Source: Bacillus massilioanorexius (GTDB lineage Bacteria; Bacillota; Bacilli; Bacillales; DSM-1321). Taken from it: a stretch of DNA of 64,000 bases. Within the stretch, counting starts at the first letter, position 1, and each line of letters begins with the position of its first letter. The translations under genes and the position numbers were made by a program. Under the pieces are notes generated by a model. That model saw nothing but the letters and a program-made list of their open reading frames with translations, did no database searches and had not been told where the DNA came from. The DNA is taken from positions 186,001 to 250,000 of the forward strand of contig NZ_CABKRX010000094.1 in assembly GCF_902374955.1 (NCBI RefSeq). Direction: 5' to 3'. Positions 19,364-28,520 of the stretch are shown here, piece after piece.

Positions 19364-20580
19364 ATGGATTTATCGAGCGGGAAAACATTTTGGAATCATA
19401 CTTTTAAAGGATGGACATACCCTTCTTTAAATGAGAATGTAGATTGTGATGTCTTGATTATAGGAAGTGGTTCCTCTGGGGCACATTGTGCTTATTTTCT
19501 TAGTGAAACAAATGTATCTGTTGTATTAGTTGATCAACGAGAAATTTGTAGCGGTAGTACAAAAGCCAATACTGGATTATTGCAGTATTCAAACGATGCG
19601 ATGTTAAGTACATTAATAAATGGTTTTGGAAAAAAAGCTGCCGTTAGGCATTATCAATTGTGTAAAGAAGCTATAGAAACATTAGAACAGAAGGTAGTTC
19701 CGACGTTGGAAGAAAATTCGGATTTTAAAATCAGAAAAAGTTTATATTTTGCATCAAGTGAAAATGATCTTGAAAAGCTTCGGAAAGAATATTATACACT
19801 TAAAAAGTATGGATTTCCTGTTGAATTTCTTTGGGAAAATCAAATAGAAGAGAAATTTTCCTTCTCTAAACCTGGAGCGATTGTTACTGATGGAGATGCT
19901 GAACTCAATCCTTATAAGCATGCTCAATTACTTATTCATTATGCTCTTAATAATGGAACGAAAATTTTCTCAAATACTAAAATTAATGGTAGAAAACAGA
20001 TGAAAGATTCAACGGTTTTATATACTGATAACGGTTTTGAGATTAAAGCTAAATATATCATTTATGCAACTGGTTACGAATCTCAGGAAATAAAAAAAGA
20101 TCCTAATGGACAGGTTGTAAGTTCATATGCTATTTCTACAAACGTTATTGAAAACTTACCTGGATGGTATGACGATATGATGATATGGGAAACGGCTAGA
20201 CCCTATATATATGCAAGACGAACAAAAGAGAACCGAATCGTATTTGGAGGTCTCGATGAATCAACAATACACAAAAAAAAAGAGACACCATGCTTATACA
20301 TAAACGAGATCTTTTATTGGAGAAGTTGATTGAGTTATTTCCAGAATTACATGGCAAAGTTTTTGCTGATTTTTATTGGGGTGCTTTTTTTGGAGAAACT
20401 CATGATGGGCTCCCGACTATCGGGATATATGAAGATTATCCAAATAGTTACTTTTTAAGAGGATTTGGAGGTAACGGTACCGTCTATAGTATTATTTTAT
20501 CTCAAATTATTAAAGATTTAATTGTAAAAGGTTATCACAATGATGCCTATATATATATGAAAGAAAGGGCTTATAAATAA
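19364..20580 (+). pseudogene. FAD-dependent oxidoreductase of the DAO family, split by a frameshift at an A9 tract
   Basis: The first frame (19364-20329) begins with a Rossmann FAD site, DVLIIGSGSSGAHCAYFL, at about residue 30, and continues through the DAO-type substrate domain to FGGLDESTIHKKK. The second frame (20290-20580) supplies the C-terminal FAD contact, YFLRGFGGNGTVYS. The two join if one base is added in the A9 run at 20273-20281, which would give one protein of about 405 residues. The family includes glycine oxidase- and DadA-like enzymes. It could be a pseudogene, a read error, or a gene rescued by polymerase slippage on the A tract. Confidence 0.8.
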
Positions 20581-20716
20581 GCACTGTAAAAAAATGTTTT
20601 TACGAATTTACGTATAGTCTAGAAAGGAGTAACCAATTTAAGTTATCTCGGTGATGTAAGGCGGTTCGATAAAGTACTGTGATGGAACATCGCAAATAAT
20701 AAAATAAGTTAACGGA

Positions 20717-20765
20717 AGGCTTCTTCAAATTCATGGAACATCATGATGGAGGAGCCTATTTTTTT
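20717..20765 (+). terminator. Terminator-like hairpin in the gap before spoIIIA
   Basis: GGCTTCTTC...CATG and CATGATGGAGGAGCC form a long imperfect stem followed by T7. It may end the oxidoreductase transcript or act as an attenuator of an unrecognised leader (20600-20715). The rest of the 375-base gap 20581-20955 carries only the spoIIIA promoter. Confidence 0.6.
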
Positions 20766-20891
20766 GTTCACGGAAATTAGATTCAATCGTGTCTCTCATA
20801 AAGTGTAACTATTCGATATGTTCTTATTACCTGTGAATATCTAATAGGTCTTTTGCCAAAAGGGGTTTTATACAAATAGTTTTGGTTTATA

Positions 20892-20921
20892 GGCATAAAG
20901 TGTACATGCTGCCCATACATT
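20892..20921 (+). promoter_or_regulatory. Probable sigma-E promoter of the spoIIIA operon
   Basis: CATACATT at 20914-20921 fits the sigma-E -10, with GGCATAA at 20892-20898 as a plausible -35, spaced about 15 bases. spoIIIA is a mother-cell sigma-E operon in B. subtilis. Confidence 0.6.
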
Positions 20922-20955
20922 GTAAAAGAATACGTTAACAAGAGAGGGGGCTTGT

Positions 20956-21882
20956 ATGCAATCTATTTTTTCATTATTTCCAAAAAGAATCACAGCCTTT
21001 TTGCAAAACATGCCTTCTGAAAAATGGGAATCAATTGAAGAAATCCGAATACGAATTGGTCGAAATATTGAGATTTCATCTGGTAGGTCATACGAGCTTT
21101 TACCTTTAGTCATAACAGAAGAAGATGCTGAGCAGTTATTAAATACTATTACTCATTTCTCTATGTACACGATGGAGGAAGAATTAAAAAGAGGCTACAT
21201 AACTATTGAGGGTGGACATCGAGTTGGAATAGCTGGGAAAGTTATTTTGGATCAAGGTAATGTTAAAGCCATTATTCATATTTCCTCTTTCAACATTCGG
21301 ATTGCTAAAGAGAAAATAGGCTGTTCTGAACAGTTAATACCTCATTTATATAATGCTGGTTGGGAAAATACATTGATTATTGGACCTCCTCAAACGGGAA
21401 AAACAACGATTTTACGAGATTTAGCAAGAATTATTTCAAGTGGATGTTCATCCAAATACATTACTGCATTAAAGGTGGGTATTGTTGATGAACGTTCTGA
21501 AATAACGGGATGTGTTCGAGGGGTACCTCAATTGCAATTTGGACCGAGAGTGGATGTTTTAGATGCGTGCCCTAAAGCTGAAGGTATGATGATGTTGATC
21601 CGTTCCATGTCACCTGATGTTATCATCGCTGATGAAATTGGAAGAGAAGAAGATGCCCTATCGGTTCAGGAAGCCATTAATGCAGGAATAAAGCTAATCA
21701 TTTCAGCCCATGGCTTCTCAATAGAAGATGTACTAAAAAGACCAACCATTCGCAAAATAATGGAGTTAGAAGTCTTTAATCGCTTTGTTTTATTAAGAAG
21801 AAATGTAAGAGATGGTTTTAGTTTTGCTGTTTATGATACTAACGGTAACCCTTTATTAACAGAAAGAAGCGTGAAGGTATGA
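20956..21882 (+). CDS. spoIIIAA: Stage III sporulation protein AA (ATPase)
   Basis: Cytoplasmic ATPase of the SpoIIIA-SpoIIQ channel linking mother cell and forespore, resembling type II/IV secretion ATPases. It has 308 residues. The Walker A is GPPQTGKTT (about residue 142) and the Walker B is VIIADEIG (about 218). ATG 20956 follows AGAGAGGGGG. It is the first gene of an eight-gene operon and overlaps spoIIIAB by four bases. Confidence 0.97.
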   Translation: MQSIFSLFPKRITAFLQNMPSEKWESIEEIRIRIGRNIEISSGRSYELLPLVITEEDAEQLLNTITHFSMYTMEEELKRGYITIEGGHRVGIAGKVILDQGNVKAIIHISSFNIRIAKEKIGCSEQLIPHLYNAGWENTLIIGPPQTGKTTILRDLARIISSGCSSKYITALKVGIVDERSEITGCVRGVPQLQFGPRVDVLDACPKAEGMMMLIRSMSPDVIIADEIGREEDALSVQEAINAGIKLIISAHGFSIEDVLKRPTIRKIMELEVFNRFVLLRRNVRDGFSFAVYDTNGNPLLTERSVKV

Positions 21883-22394
21883 TTAAGCTTTTAGGGGCAG
21901 CACTCATTCTTATCGCTAGTACAGTGATAGGTTTTGAAATTTCACGCCATTTAGGAAAGAGGCCTAAACAACTTCGATATTTCATTACAGCTTTGCAAGC
22001 GCTTGAAGCAGAAATAATGTTTGGACATATGCCTTTACAAGAGGCTTCCTATCGAATTTCAAAGCAATTACCTTTCCCGTTGAATAAGTTTTTCCACTTA
22101 TTTTCAGATAAGTTAAAACAGACAGATGCCAGTGTGAAAAATATGTGGGAAACCTGTTTTATTGAATTGAAGGACTTTTTAGCTCTTAAGCAAAATGATA
22201 TCGAAATCCTCGCACAATTCGGTGAAACTTTAGGAAAACATGATCGCTATCAGCAACAAAAACAAATTCTTCTTACGATGTCACATATTGAGAGAGAAGA
22301 AAATGAAGCTCTTCAACATCAAAAAAAATATGAAAAGATGGTAAAAAGTTTAGGATTTTTAACAGGTTTACTACTTATTATTTTACTTTTGTAA
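21879..22394 (+). CDS. spoIIIAB: Stage III sporulation protein AB
   Basis: A 171-residue channel component with a hydrophobic N-terminal helix (about 5-20), a helical domain resembling GspF, and a C-terminal membrane segment (LGFLTGLLLIILLL). Its start ATGA overlaps the spoIIIAA stop, indicating translational coupling. Length and order match B. subtilis. Confidence 0.96.
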   Translation: MIKLLGAALILIASTVIGFEISRHLGKRPKQLRYFITALQALEAEIMFGHMPLQEASYRISKQLPFPLNKFFHLFSDKLKQTDASVKNMWETCFIELKDFLALKQNDIEILAQFGETLGKHDRYQQQKQILLTMSHIEREENEALQHQKKYEKMVKSLGFLTGLLLIILLL

Positions 22395-22417
22395 ACAACA
22401 TGTAGGAGGAAACTAGA

Positions 22418-22621
22418 ATGGGGATAGAAGTTGGTTTAATATTCAAAATCGCAGGTGTTGGCATCGTGATAGCATTCATAAATACATTGCTAGAGCAAAT
22501 CAACAAAAAAGAATATTCACAATGGGTAACTTTATTTGGTTTTATCTACATTTTGTTTATGGTGGCACAAATCATTGAACAGTTATTTGACAAAATTAAG
22601 TCCGTTTTTCTGTTTCAATAG
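22418..22621 (+). CDS. spoIIIAC: Stage III sporulation protein AC
   Basis: A 67-residue protein with two membrane helices, residues about 5-23 and 35-53, the normal size. GIEVGLIFKIAGVGIVIAF is the conserved N-terminus. Part of the SpoIIIA membrane channel. Confidence 0.96.
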   Translation: MGIEVGLIFKIAGVGIVIAFINTLLEQINKKEYSQWVTLFGFIYILFMVAQIIEQLFDKIKSVFLFQ

Positions 22622-22637
22622 CAAGGAGGGATGAGCA

Positions 22638-23027
22638 ATCGAAATTATAAAAATAGTGGGTATTGCTTTATTAGCTACCTTCCTAGCAACCATAGTAAAA
22701 GAGCAAAAACCGAATTTCGCTTTTCTTCTTATTATATTTGTTGGTTGTTCAATCTTTTTATTATTAGTTGAGCAAATATCAAACATAATTAAAATGCTGT
22801 TAGCTATTGCTCAACAAGCAAAAGTAAATATGGTCTATTTAGAAATAATTCTAAAAATAATTGGAGTAGCCTATGTAGCTGAATTTGCCTCTCAAATCAC
22901 TAAAGATGCAGGTCAAGGTACGCTAGCCTCTAAGATTGAATTAGCAGGAAAAATCATTATATTAGCTATGGCGATTCCAATCCTAACCGTCATGATTGAA
23001 ACGATACTAAATTTAATTCCTAGCTAA
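22638..23027 (+). CDS. spoIIIAD: Stage III sporulation protein AD, start codon unusual (AUC proposed)
   Basis: Membrane channel component, 129 residues from the proposed start. The protein IEIIKIVGIALLATFLATIV aligns with the known N-terminus MQIDIVQIVGLGLIATF, but the expected methionine is absent: the frame has a TGA at 22632 and then GCA ATC GAA ATT. AAGGAGGG (22623-22630) is ideally placed for ATC at 22638. The first ordinary start in frame is GTG 22656, which would remove eight conserved residues and lies 25 bases from the ribosome-binding site. AUC initiation, or a local base error, is the likely explanation. Confidence 0.85.
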   Translation: MEIIKIVGIALLATFLATIVKEQKPNFAFLLIIFVGCSIFLLLVEQISNIIKMLLAIAQQAKVNMVYLEIILKIIGVAYVAEFASQITKDAGQGTLASKIELAGKIIILAMAIPILTVMIETILNLIPS

Positions 23028-23051
23028 GGATAGGTAAGAAGAGGTGAAGAG

Positions 23052-24245
23052 ATGAAGCGATGGTTTCTATTTCTATTTATGGCAATAATATTGTTTTTGG
23101 TTGTTCCACAAAATGTCCAAGCTTCACCAGAGGATAATAAAACGAATGAGACGGTATCAAAAGAATTGATCGATAAAGGTTTAAGTCAAATAGATATCGA
23201 AGAATTAAAGCAATTTTGGGATGAAATTATGGAGGAATATGGTGTGTTTCTCCCAGAAGGTCAAAAAGGTAGTTTAATGGATTTTATTAGTGGAGAAAAA
23301 TCATTTTCGTTAAAAGGCTGGTTTTTAGGTGCTTTAAAATTTGTCTTTCACGAATTGGTGGTAAACGGTAAATTGTTAGGTATGCTGATTCTTCTTACGG
23401 TATTTAGCATGTTTTTACAGTCTTTGCAAAACGCTTTTGAGCAAAGCTCTATTAGTAAAGTTGCCTATAGCATTGTGTTTATGGTTTTGATCATTATTGC
23501 TCTTAATAGCTTTCATGTTGCGATTCAATATACTAAGGAAACGATTGATACGATTATATCCTTTTCGATGGCATTAGCACCATTACTAATTGCATTGATA
23601 GCTGCTTCTGGAGGATTGATATCAGCCTCCTTTTTTCATCCTGTTTTACTTTTTTTAATGAATACAAGCGGTCTAATCATAGGTAAAATCGTTCTACCAC
23701 TTTTATTCTTAGCTACTATTTTAAGTATTGTCAGCACATTAACACAGCACTACAAAGTGACTCAATTAGCTGGTCTGATTAGAAATTGGAGTATCGGACT
23801 GCTTGGAGTATTCATGACTGTTTTTCTTGGTGTTATTTCGGTGCAAGGTGCATCAACAGCAATAGCGGATGGAATTACGATTCGGACCGCGAAATTTGTT
23901 ACAGGAAATTTCATTCCAGTTGTCGGTAGGATGTTTACGGATGCTGCTGATACGGTAATCAGTGCTTCCGTTTTACTGAAAAATACTGTAGGCATCGCTG
24001 GTGTAGTCATAATCCTTCTTATTAGTGCATTCCCAGCCATTAAAATTCTTGTGATTGCATTTATATATAAGTTGACTGCGGCTGTACTTCAACCGCTAGG
24101 AGGAGGACCAGTCATACAGTGTTTAGATATTATGAGTAAAAGTATGATGTATATTTTCGCTGCATTGGCTATCGTTTCGGTGATGTTTTTCTTAAGCATG
24201 ACAATTATTATTGCAGCTGGAAATGTCACATTAATGGTCAGGTAG
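23052..24245 (+). CDS. spoIIIAE: Stage III sporulation protein AE
   Basis: A 397-residue polytopic protein with an N-terminal signal sequence (FLFLFMAIILFLVVPQNVQA), an extracytoplasmic stretch, and about seven membrane helices. It resembles permease-like channel parts. GAGGTGAAGAG precedes ATG 23052. It is the fifth gene of the spoIIIA operon. Confidence 0.96.
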   Translation: MKRWFLFLFMAIILFLVVPQNVQASPEDNKTNETVSKELIDKGLSQIDIEELKQFWDEIMEEYGVFLPEGQKGSLMDFISGEKSFSLKGWFLGALKFVFHELVVNGKLLGMLILLTVFSMFLQSLQNAFEQSSISKVAYSIVFMVLIIIALNSFHVAIQYTKETIDTIISFSMALAPLLIALIAASGGLISASFFHPVLLFLMNTSGLIIGKIVLPLLFLATILSIVSTLTQHYKVTQLAGLIRNWSIGLLGVFMTVFLGVISVQGASTAIADGITIRTAKFVTGNFIPVVGRMFTDAADTVISASVLLKNTVGIAGVVIILLISAFPAIKILVIAFIYKLTAAVLQPLGGGPVIQCLDIMSKSMMYIFAALAIVSVMFFLSMTIIIAAGNVTLMVR

Positions 24246-24258
24246 GTGAGGTGTATAG

Positions 24259-24876
24259 ATGAGTATACTAACCGAATGGATCACAAGTATTATTGTTTTT
24301 ATTCTATTAGCCACCGTAATTGATATGTTATTACCAAATTCAAGCTTTCAAAAATATGCCAAAATGGTAATCGGTTTATTGTTAATCGCCATATTGATTT
24401 CGCCTATTTTTAAATTACTTTCAACAGATTTTGAAGATATTGTTGCATCAATGAATGATGCAAATAATGTCGAAAAAGGTAGCATGGAAAATGAGATTAA
24501 TATGAAGAAAAAAGAAATACAAGAGGCGCAAACTGCATATTATTTAGAAGAAATGGCTGTCCAATTAAAAAAAGAAGGGGAAGAGGAGTTGATTAATCAA
24601 TACAATTACCAAATCAAGCATATAGAAGTTTCTACAAAGAATCAAAATAATCCTGAAAATTCAAATGATTTAGATCGGGTTTCGGTTGTACTTGAAAAGG
24701 CAGAGAAACAAAATGAATCGATAGAAACGATTCAGAAGATTGAAATAAACACACAAGAACCTCTGCCAATAGAAGAATACAAAACCGAAGAAATTACAAA
24801 ATTCTTAGCAAATGTATGGAAAATGGATGAAGAAAAAATCGAGATCGTATTTGAAAGGAGGGGTTCAGAAAGTTGA
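24259..24876 (+). CDS. spoIIIAF: Stage III sporulation protein AF
   Basis: A 205-residue protein with two N-terminal membrane helices (about 8-27 and 37-55) followed by a charged alpha/beta domain resembling secretion-ring folds. The end of the gene overlaps the start of spoIIIAG by four bases. Confidence 0.95.
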   Translation: MSILTEWITSIIVFILLATVIDMLLPNSSFQKYAKMVIGLLLIAILISPIFKLLSTDFEDIVASMNDANNVEKGSMENEINMKKKEIQEAQTAYYLEEMAVQLKKEGEEELINQYNYQIKHIEVSTKNQNNPENSNDLDRVSVVLEKAEKQNESIETIQKIEINTQEPLPIEEYKTEEITKFLANVWKMDEEKIEIVFERRGSES

Positions 24877-25538
24877 AGGAGGATAACTCATTTTTGAAAC
24901 GGATCAAGAATTTCTTTAAACAAAACTCTAATAAAACAGATGAAGCAAAAAATAAAAAACCATCACTCTATTTCTATATGTTAATTGTACTCGTATTAGG
25001 TGCGGTGTTTATGGTAGGTAGTGAATTTTTGTCTAAGTCACCGTCCACTTCTTCCTCAAATGTTTTACCCACAATGAAGCAGCAAGAGTCTGAGAATGTT
25101 GAAACTTTTGGTCAAAAAGGAGATAAAACAGATAGAGAAATTGCTGATTACGAACGTGATTTTGAAAATCAAATAAAAGAAGCGCTAGAAACTGTTGCTG
25201 GAGTTTCCGACGTTACCGTTGTAGTCAATGTGGATGCTACGGAACTTAAAATATATGGGAAAAATAACGTCACCAATAAACAAGTGACAGAAGAAACCGA
25301 TCGAGAAGGTGGCAAAAGAACGGTCGAAGATACATCTAAAGATGAGCAATTTGTTATTGTAAGAGACGGTGAAAAAGAAGTGCCACTAATTCAAGAAACA
25401 AAGAAACCAGGAATTCGAGGTGTTTTAGTAGTTGCAAAAGGCGCTGACAATATTACCGTGAAAAAATGGATTATAGATGCTGTAACGAGAGTCTTAGACG
25501 TACCAAGTCACCGAGTGGCAGTTCTGCCAAAAAAATAA
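24873..25538 (+). CDS. spoIIIAG: Stage III sporulation protein AG
   Basis: A 221-residue ring-forming channel protein with one membrane helix at about 31-48 (YFYMLIVLVLGAVFMVGSEF) and an extracytoplasmic domain containing ETVAGVSDVTVVVNV. TTG 24873 is used, with AAAGGAGGGG upstream. In B. subtilis AG makes a large ring in the intermembrane space. Confidence 0.95.
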   Translation: MKEDNSFLKRIKNFFKQNSNKTDEAKNKKPSLYFYMLIVLVLGAVFMVGSEFLSKSPSTSSSNVLPTMKQQESENVETFGQKGDKTDREIADYERDFENQIKEALETVAGVSDVTVVVNVDATELKIYGKNNVTNKQVTEETDREGGKRTVEDTSKDEQFVIVRDGEKEVPLIQETKKPGIRGVLVVAKGADNITVKKWIIDAVTRVLDVPSHRVAVLPKK

Positions 25539-25550
25539 GGAGGAAATGAA

Positions 25551-26123
25551 ATGTTATTAAAAAAACAAACTGTTTGGTTGTTAACGATGTTAAGTTTAGT
25601 TATTGTATTGTCTGTTTATTATGTTATAACTCCACCAAAAAACTCGAATGATATGGCAACAACTGTCCAAAATGAGGACAAACAGGAAGAAAAAAATACA
25701 TCTGAATCTAGATCAAAAGCTGAAGGCAAAACGAAAGCAACTTCGAGTGAAATTACGATATCCAATGAAAATGAGTCATTTGAAAATGCAAGATTGGAAA
25801 TTAATGATCAAAGAAATAAGCAGTTAGAGGAGTATTCAAAAGTTATGGCAAATACAGAATTAACTGCTGAAGAAAGAAAAGAAGCGAATGATGCGATGGA
25901 AGAAATTAATGAAGCTAGTAATTTAGAAACAATGCTAGAAACATTTATCGTAGGTATGGAAGACTATCAAGCAGCCTTAGTACATGTTGATAACGGAAAA
26001 GTAAAAGTGACTGTTCAAGCAAAAGATTTATCTAAAACAGCGGCCAACCAAATTATCCGTCTAGTTAATCAAGAAGTACCTAGTGTAGGGGATGTTGCAG
26101 TAGTTTTACAACCAACTGAATAA
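25551..26123 (+). CDS. spoIIIAH: Stage III sporulation protein AH
   Basis: A 190-residue single-pass protein: a membrane helix (about 7-25), a disordered acidic linker, and a YscJ/FliF-like C-terminal domain (about 95-190, ending EVPSVGDVAVVLQPTE). Its partner across the septum is SpoIIQ, which is not in this window. It is the last gene of the operon, with a strong terminator after it. Confidence 0.95.
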   Translation: MLLKKQTVWLLTMLSLVIVLSVYYVITPPKNSNDMATTVQNEDKQEEKNTSESRSKAEGKTKATSSEITISNENESFENARLEINDQRNKQLEEYSKVMANTELTAEERKEANDAMEEINEASNLETMLETFIVGMEDYQAALVHVDNGKVKVTVQAKDLSKTAANQIIRLVNQEVPSVGDVAVVLQPTE

Positions 26124-26157
26124 GATGAATAATATTATCAATGTATATCATAGATAA

Positions 26158-26205
26158 TAAAAAGTGGTTGGATCAAAGCTTTGCTTTTGATCCAACCACT
26201 TTTTG
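26158..26205. terminator. Terminator of spoIIIA, also facing the chemoreceptor gene
   Basis: A 19-bp near-perfect stem, AAAGTGGTTGGATCAAA with TTTGATCCAACCACTTT, flanked by A and T runs, between converging genes. Confidence 0.95.
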
Positions 26206-26275
26206 ATATGTTTTATTCTTTTTCTTATAAATACACTTAGTCGTTAGTTGGTGAGAATGAACTAAACTCTACCAT

Positions 26276-27769
26276 TCAAAGCTTCGCTTTCACTTCATAT
26301 AAATTAACTAGATTTTGAATGGAGTAATCAGCATCTTTTATAGCAGAAATTAAATGAAAGTTTTGATCGGTTTGATTACTAGTAGTATATGATAGTTCTT
26401 GAAGTTGAGCATTTTCTTCTTCGAGAATACCTGTGAATTGATCGATTGCAATTTCTACTTTTTGTGAAGCCTCCTGAATAGATACAATGAAAGAATGTGA
26501 TTCAACTAGTTGAATTTTTAAACTAGTAATATTTTTTGCGATTGTTGTGAATCTTTGTTTGGCGTCTTTAGCTAAAGATGTATTCTCTGAAATGGTTTGG
26601 CTGGCATTCTGTATACTTTGATTTGTAGCATCTGTTTCATTATTTACTGTGATTAAATTTTTGGAAATATGTTCGGCAGTAGCATGTGAAATTTCAGCAA
26701 GCTTTCTTACTTCTTCTGCAACTACTGCAAAGCCTTTTCCACTGTCCCCAGCTCTAGCGGCTTCAATTGATGCATTGAGTGCCAATAGATTCGTTTGCTT
26801 GGCAATTTGTTGAATATCATTTACATAAGCGACTGCTTCATGAACTTCGTTTGATAGCGCATTCATTTTTTCTGAAATTTTTTCCATTTGTTTAGCGTAT
26901 AGGTTCATTTCATTTTCTAATTGTGCCATAAATATATTTCCGTCTGTTGCATCTTTTTCGGTCGTGTTTACTTTATCTAATGATTGCGTGGAAAGGTACG
27001 TATATTGATCAATCATGTTACTTGATTCTAGTAAAGATTCTCTTATTTCGATTACAGTATCTGATTGATGTTGGATACCTGCTGCTAACTCGGAAAAACC
27101 TGCTGTCATTTCGATATTTGCTTGGTGATGTTCTTCACTTTTTGTACGTACAGTGGTCATCATACTAGAAATGACGGTTGTATTCTCTTGAAGCATCTTC
27201 TGATTTTGTTTTTGTTGATCGAGAAGATATTCCGTCTCTTGTTGAAATGTATGAACATCATTGGTAAGTTGTTTTGCTAATTTAAATTGAAAGTGTAAAA
27301 GGATACAAACAAGGGTATGGATAAGAAAGATGGTTACATAACTTTTAGTTTCAAGCCCAATGGCATCGTGATGTCTTAAAGTAAATGAAATAAGCATTAA
27401 AACGCCAAAAATATAACCAAGCCATAAAATTATTTTATCAGTATAGATAGCACAGGTGGCGACTACGAAGTAAACAAGTAATATGGCTGTTGGTGAAACG
27501 CTATTTTCCATAATGACGTAAAGGACAATTGCAACAAACACTGAGCACAAGTAGGGAATGATCGTAATACCTTTTTGGGCTTTATGTAAGATTGCAATGA
27601 TTCCAACCGCAATAATTCCACCAATTAAAATCGATAAAATAATTGCTAATTCTTTTTTCATAGCAATATCGACAATGGTTGCAAGAATCGTTGAAAGAAA
27701 GGTCGCTTTAATAACTAAACTATTTTTTCGATTTAAGTCTTTCAACTTAATTTGGTTAATTTCTCCCAA
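26276..27769 (-). CDS. Methyl-accepting chemotaxis protein with six-helix membrane domain
   Basis: A 497-residue chemoreceptor. Six membrane helices occupy about residues 20-175 with almost no external sensor domain and no evident HAMP. A long cytoplasmic signalling coiled coil follows, with the conserved tip IAKQTNLLALNASIEAARAG...FAVVAEEVRKLAE at about 330-370. It should pass a signal sensed in or near the membrane to CheA/CheW; no che genes are nearby. The ATG is preceded by AAAAAGGTGGG on the minus strand. Confidence 0.9.
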   Translation of the reverse strand: MGEINQIKLKDLNRKNSLVIKATFLSTILATIVDIAMKKELAIILSILIGGIIAVGIIAILHKAQKGITIIPYLCSVFVAIVLYVIMENSVSPTAILLVYFVVATCAIYTDKIILWLGYIFGVLMLISFTLRHHDAIGLETKSYVTIFLIHTLVCILLHFQFKLAKQLTNDVHTFQQETEYLLDQQKQNQKMLQENTTVISSMMTTVRTKSEEHHQANIEMTAGFSELAAGIQHQSDTVIEIRESLLESSNMIDQYTYLSTQSLDKVNTTEKDATDGNIFMAQLENEMNLYAKQMEKISEKMNALSNEVHEAVAYVNDIQQIAKQTNLLALNASIEAARAGDSGKGFAVVAEEVRKLAEISHATAEHISKNLITVNNETDATNQSIQNASQTISENTSLAKDAKQRFTTIAKNITSLKIQLVESHSFIVSIQEASQKVEIAIDQFTGILEEENAQLQELSYTTSNQTDQNFHLISAIKDADYSIQNLVNLYEVKAKL

Positions 27770-27945
27770 AAAAATCCCACCTTTTTCAAAAATATGAATA
27801 TCTTGTGAGATAATATTAAACTATTTAGAATATTTTGTGAAGATTGTACTAGTTAAAATGTTTTTATTTCTAAATAGTTTAAAAATTTTGGATTTGATAT
27901 TATGATTAAAGAAATGATGTTATGAAAATAATACATTGAATTCTC

Positions 27946-27978
27946 ACTAGATATTATATTATGATATTAGTATCTAGT
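27946..27978 (+). promoter_or_regulatory. Inverted repeat at the accB promoter, FapR-box-like
   Basis: ACTAGATA (27946-27953) and TATCTAGT (27971-27978) form a perfect 8-bp inverted repeat. A possible promoter (TTGAAT 27936, 17-base spacing, TTATGA 27959) overlaps it. The right half reads TATTAGTATCTAGTC, very close to the TATTAGTACCTAGTC part of the known B. subtilis fapR operator. FapR responds to malonyl-CoA, the product of this enzyme. Confidence 0.4.
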
Positions 27979-28006
27979 CACAAAAACAACGAAGGGGTGT
28001 CTTAAG

Positions 28007-28507
28007 GTGTTAAAAGTACAAGAAATTAGAGAAATTATTAAATTAGTAGATGGATCAAGTATACAGGAGTTTGTTTTCGAACAAGATGGTACGAAAATTA
28101 AATTGAAAAAAAATGATGGTACTGTAGTGACTGTTCCAGCGGTTCAGCCACAAGCACAAGTTCAAGTTGCTCCGGTTGTAGAAGCAGAACCAGTTAAAGA
28201 AGTTAAAGAAGTTAAACCAGCAGTGGAAGCAGCACCAGTTAAAGAAGCCGCTCCAGTAGAAGAAGATTTACATCAAATCGTTTCTCCAATGGTAGGAACA
28301 TTCTATGCTTCTCCATCTCCAGATGCAGAAGCATATGTAAAAGTAGGATCAAAAGTTGGGGAAGAAGATGTAGTTTGTATTGTTGAAGCAATGAAACTGT
28401 TCAATGAAATCAATGCTGAAGTAAAAGGCGAAATCGTTGAAATTTTAGCTAAAGATGGTCAGCTTGTAGAATATGGACAACCTTTATTCTTAGTGAGAGC
28501 AGAGTAA
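28007..28507 (+). CDS. accB: Acetyl-CoA carboxylase biotin carboxyl carrier protein
   Basis: Carries biotin for acetyl-CoA carboxylase, the first step of fatty-acid synthesis. It has 166 residues: an N-terminal domain, a linker rich in alanine, proline and valine with near-repeats of PVKE (about residues 45-85), and a biotinyl domain with the modified lysine in IVEAMKLFNE (about 127). The start is GTG 28007 after GAAGGGG. It is followed by accC after 13 bases, forming the accBC operon with yqhY. Confidence 0.96.
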   Translation: MLKVQEIREIIKLVDGSSIQEFVFEQDGTKIKLKKNDGTVVTVPAVQPQAQVQVAPVVEAEPVKEVKEVKPAVEAAPVKEAAPVEEDLHQIVSPMVGTFYASPSPDAEAYVKVGSKVGEEDVVCIVEAMKLFNEINAEVKGEIVEILAKDGQLVEYGQPLFLVRAE

Positions 28508-28520
28508 GGAGAATACAGCC

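Noticed and set aside
24259..26123. Secretion system separate from sporulation
   Set aside because: The YscJ-like and ring-like domains belong to the standard SpoIIIAF-AH proteins in the canonical operon order.
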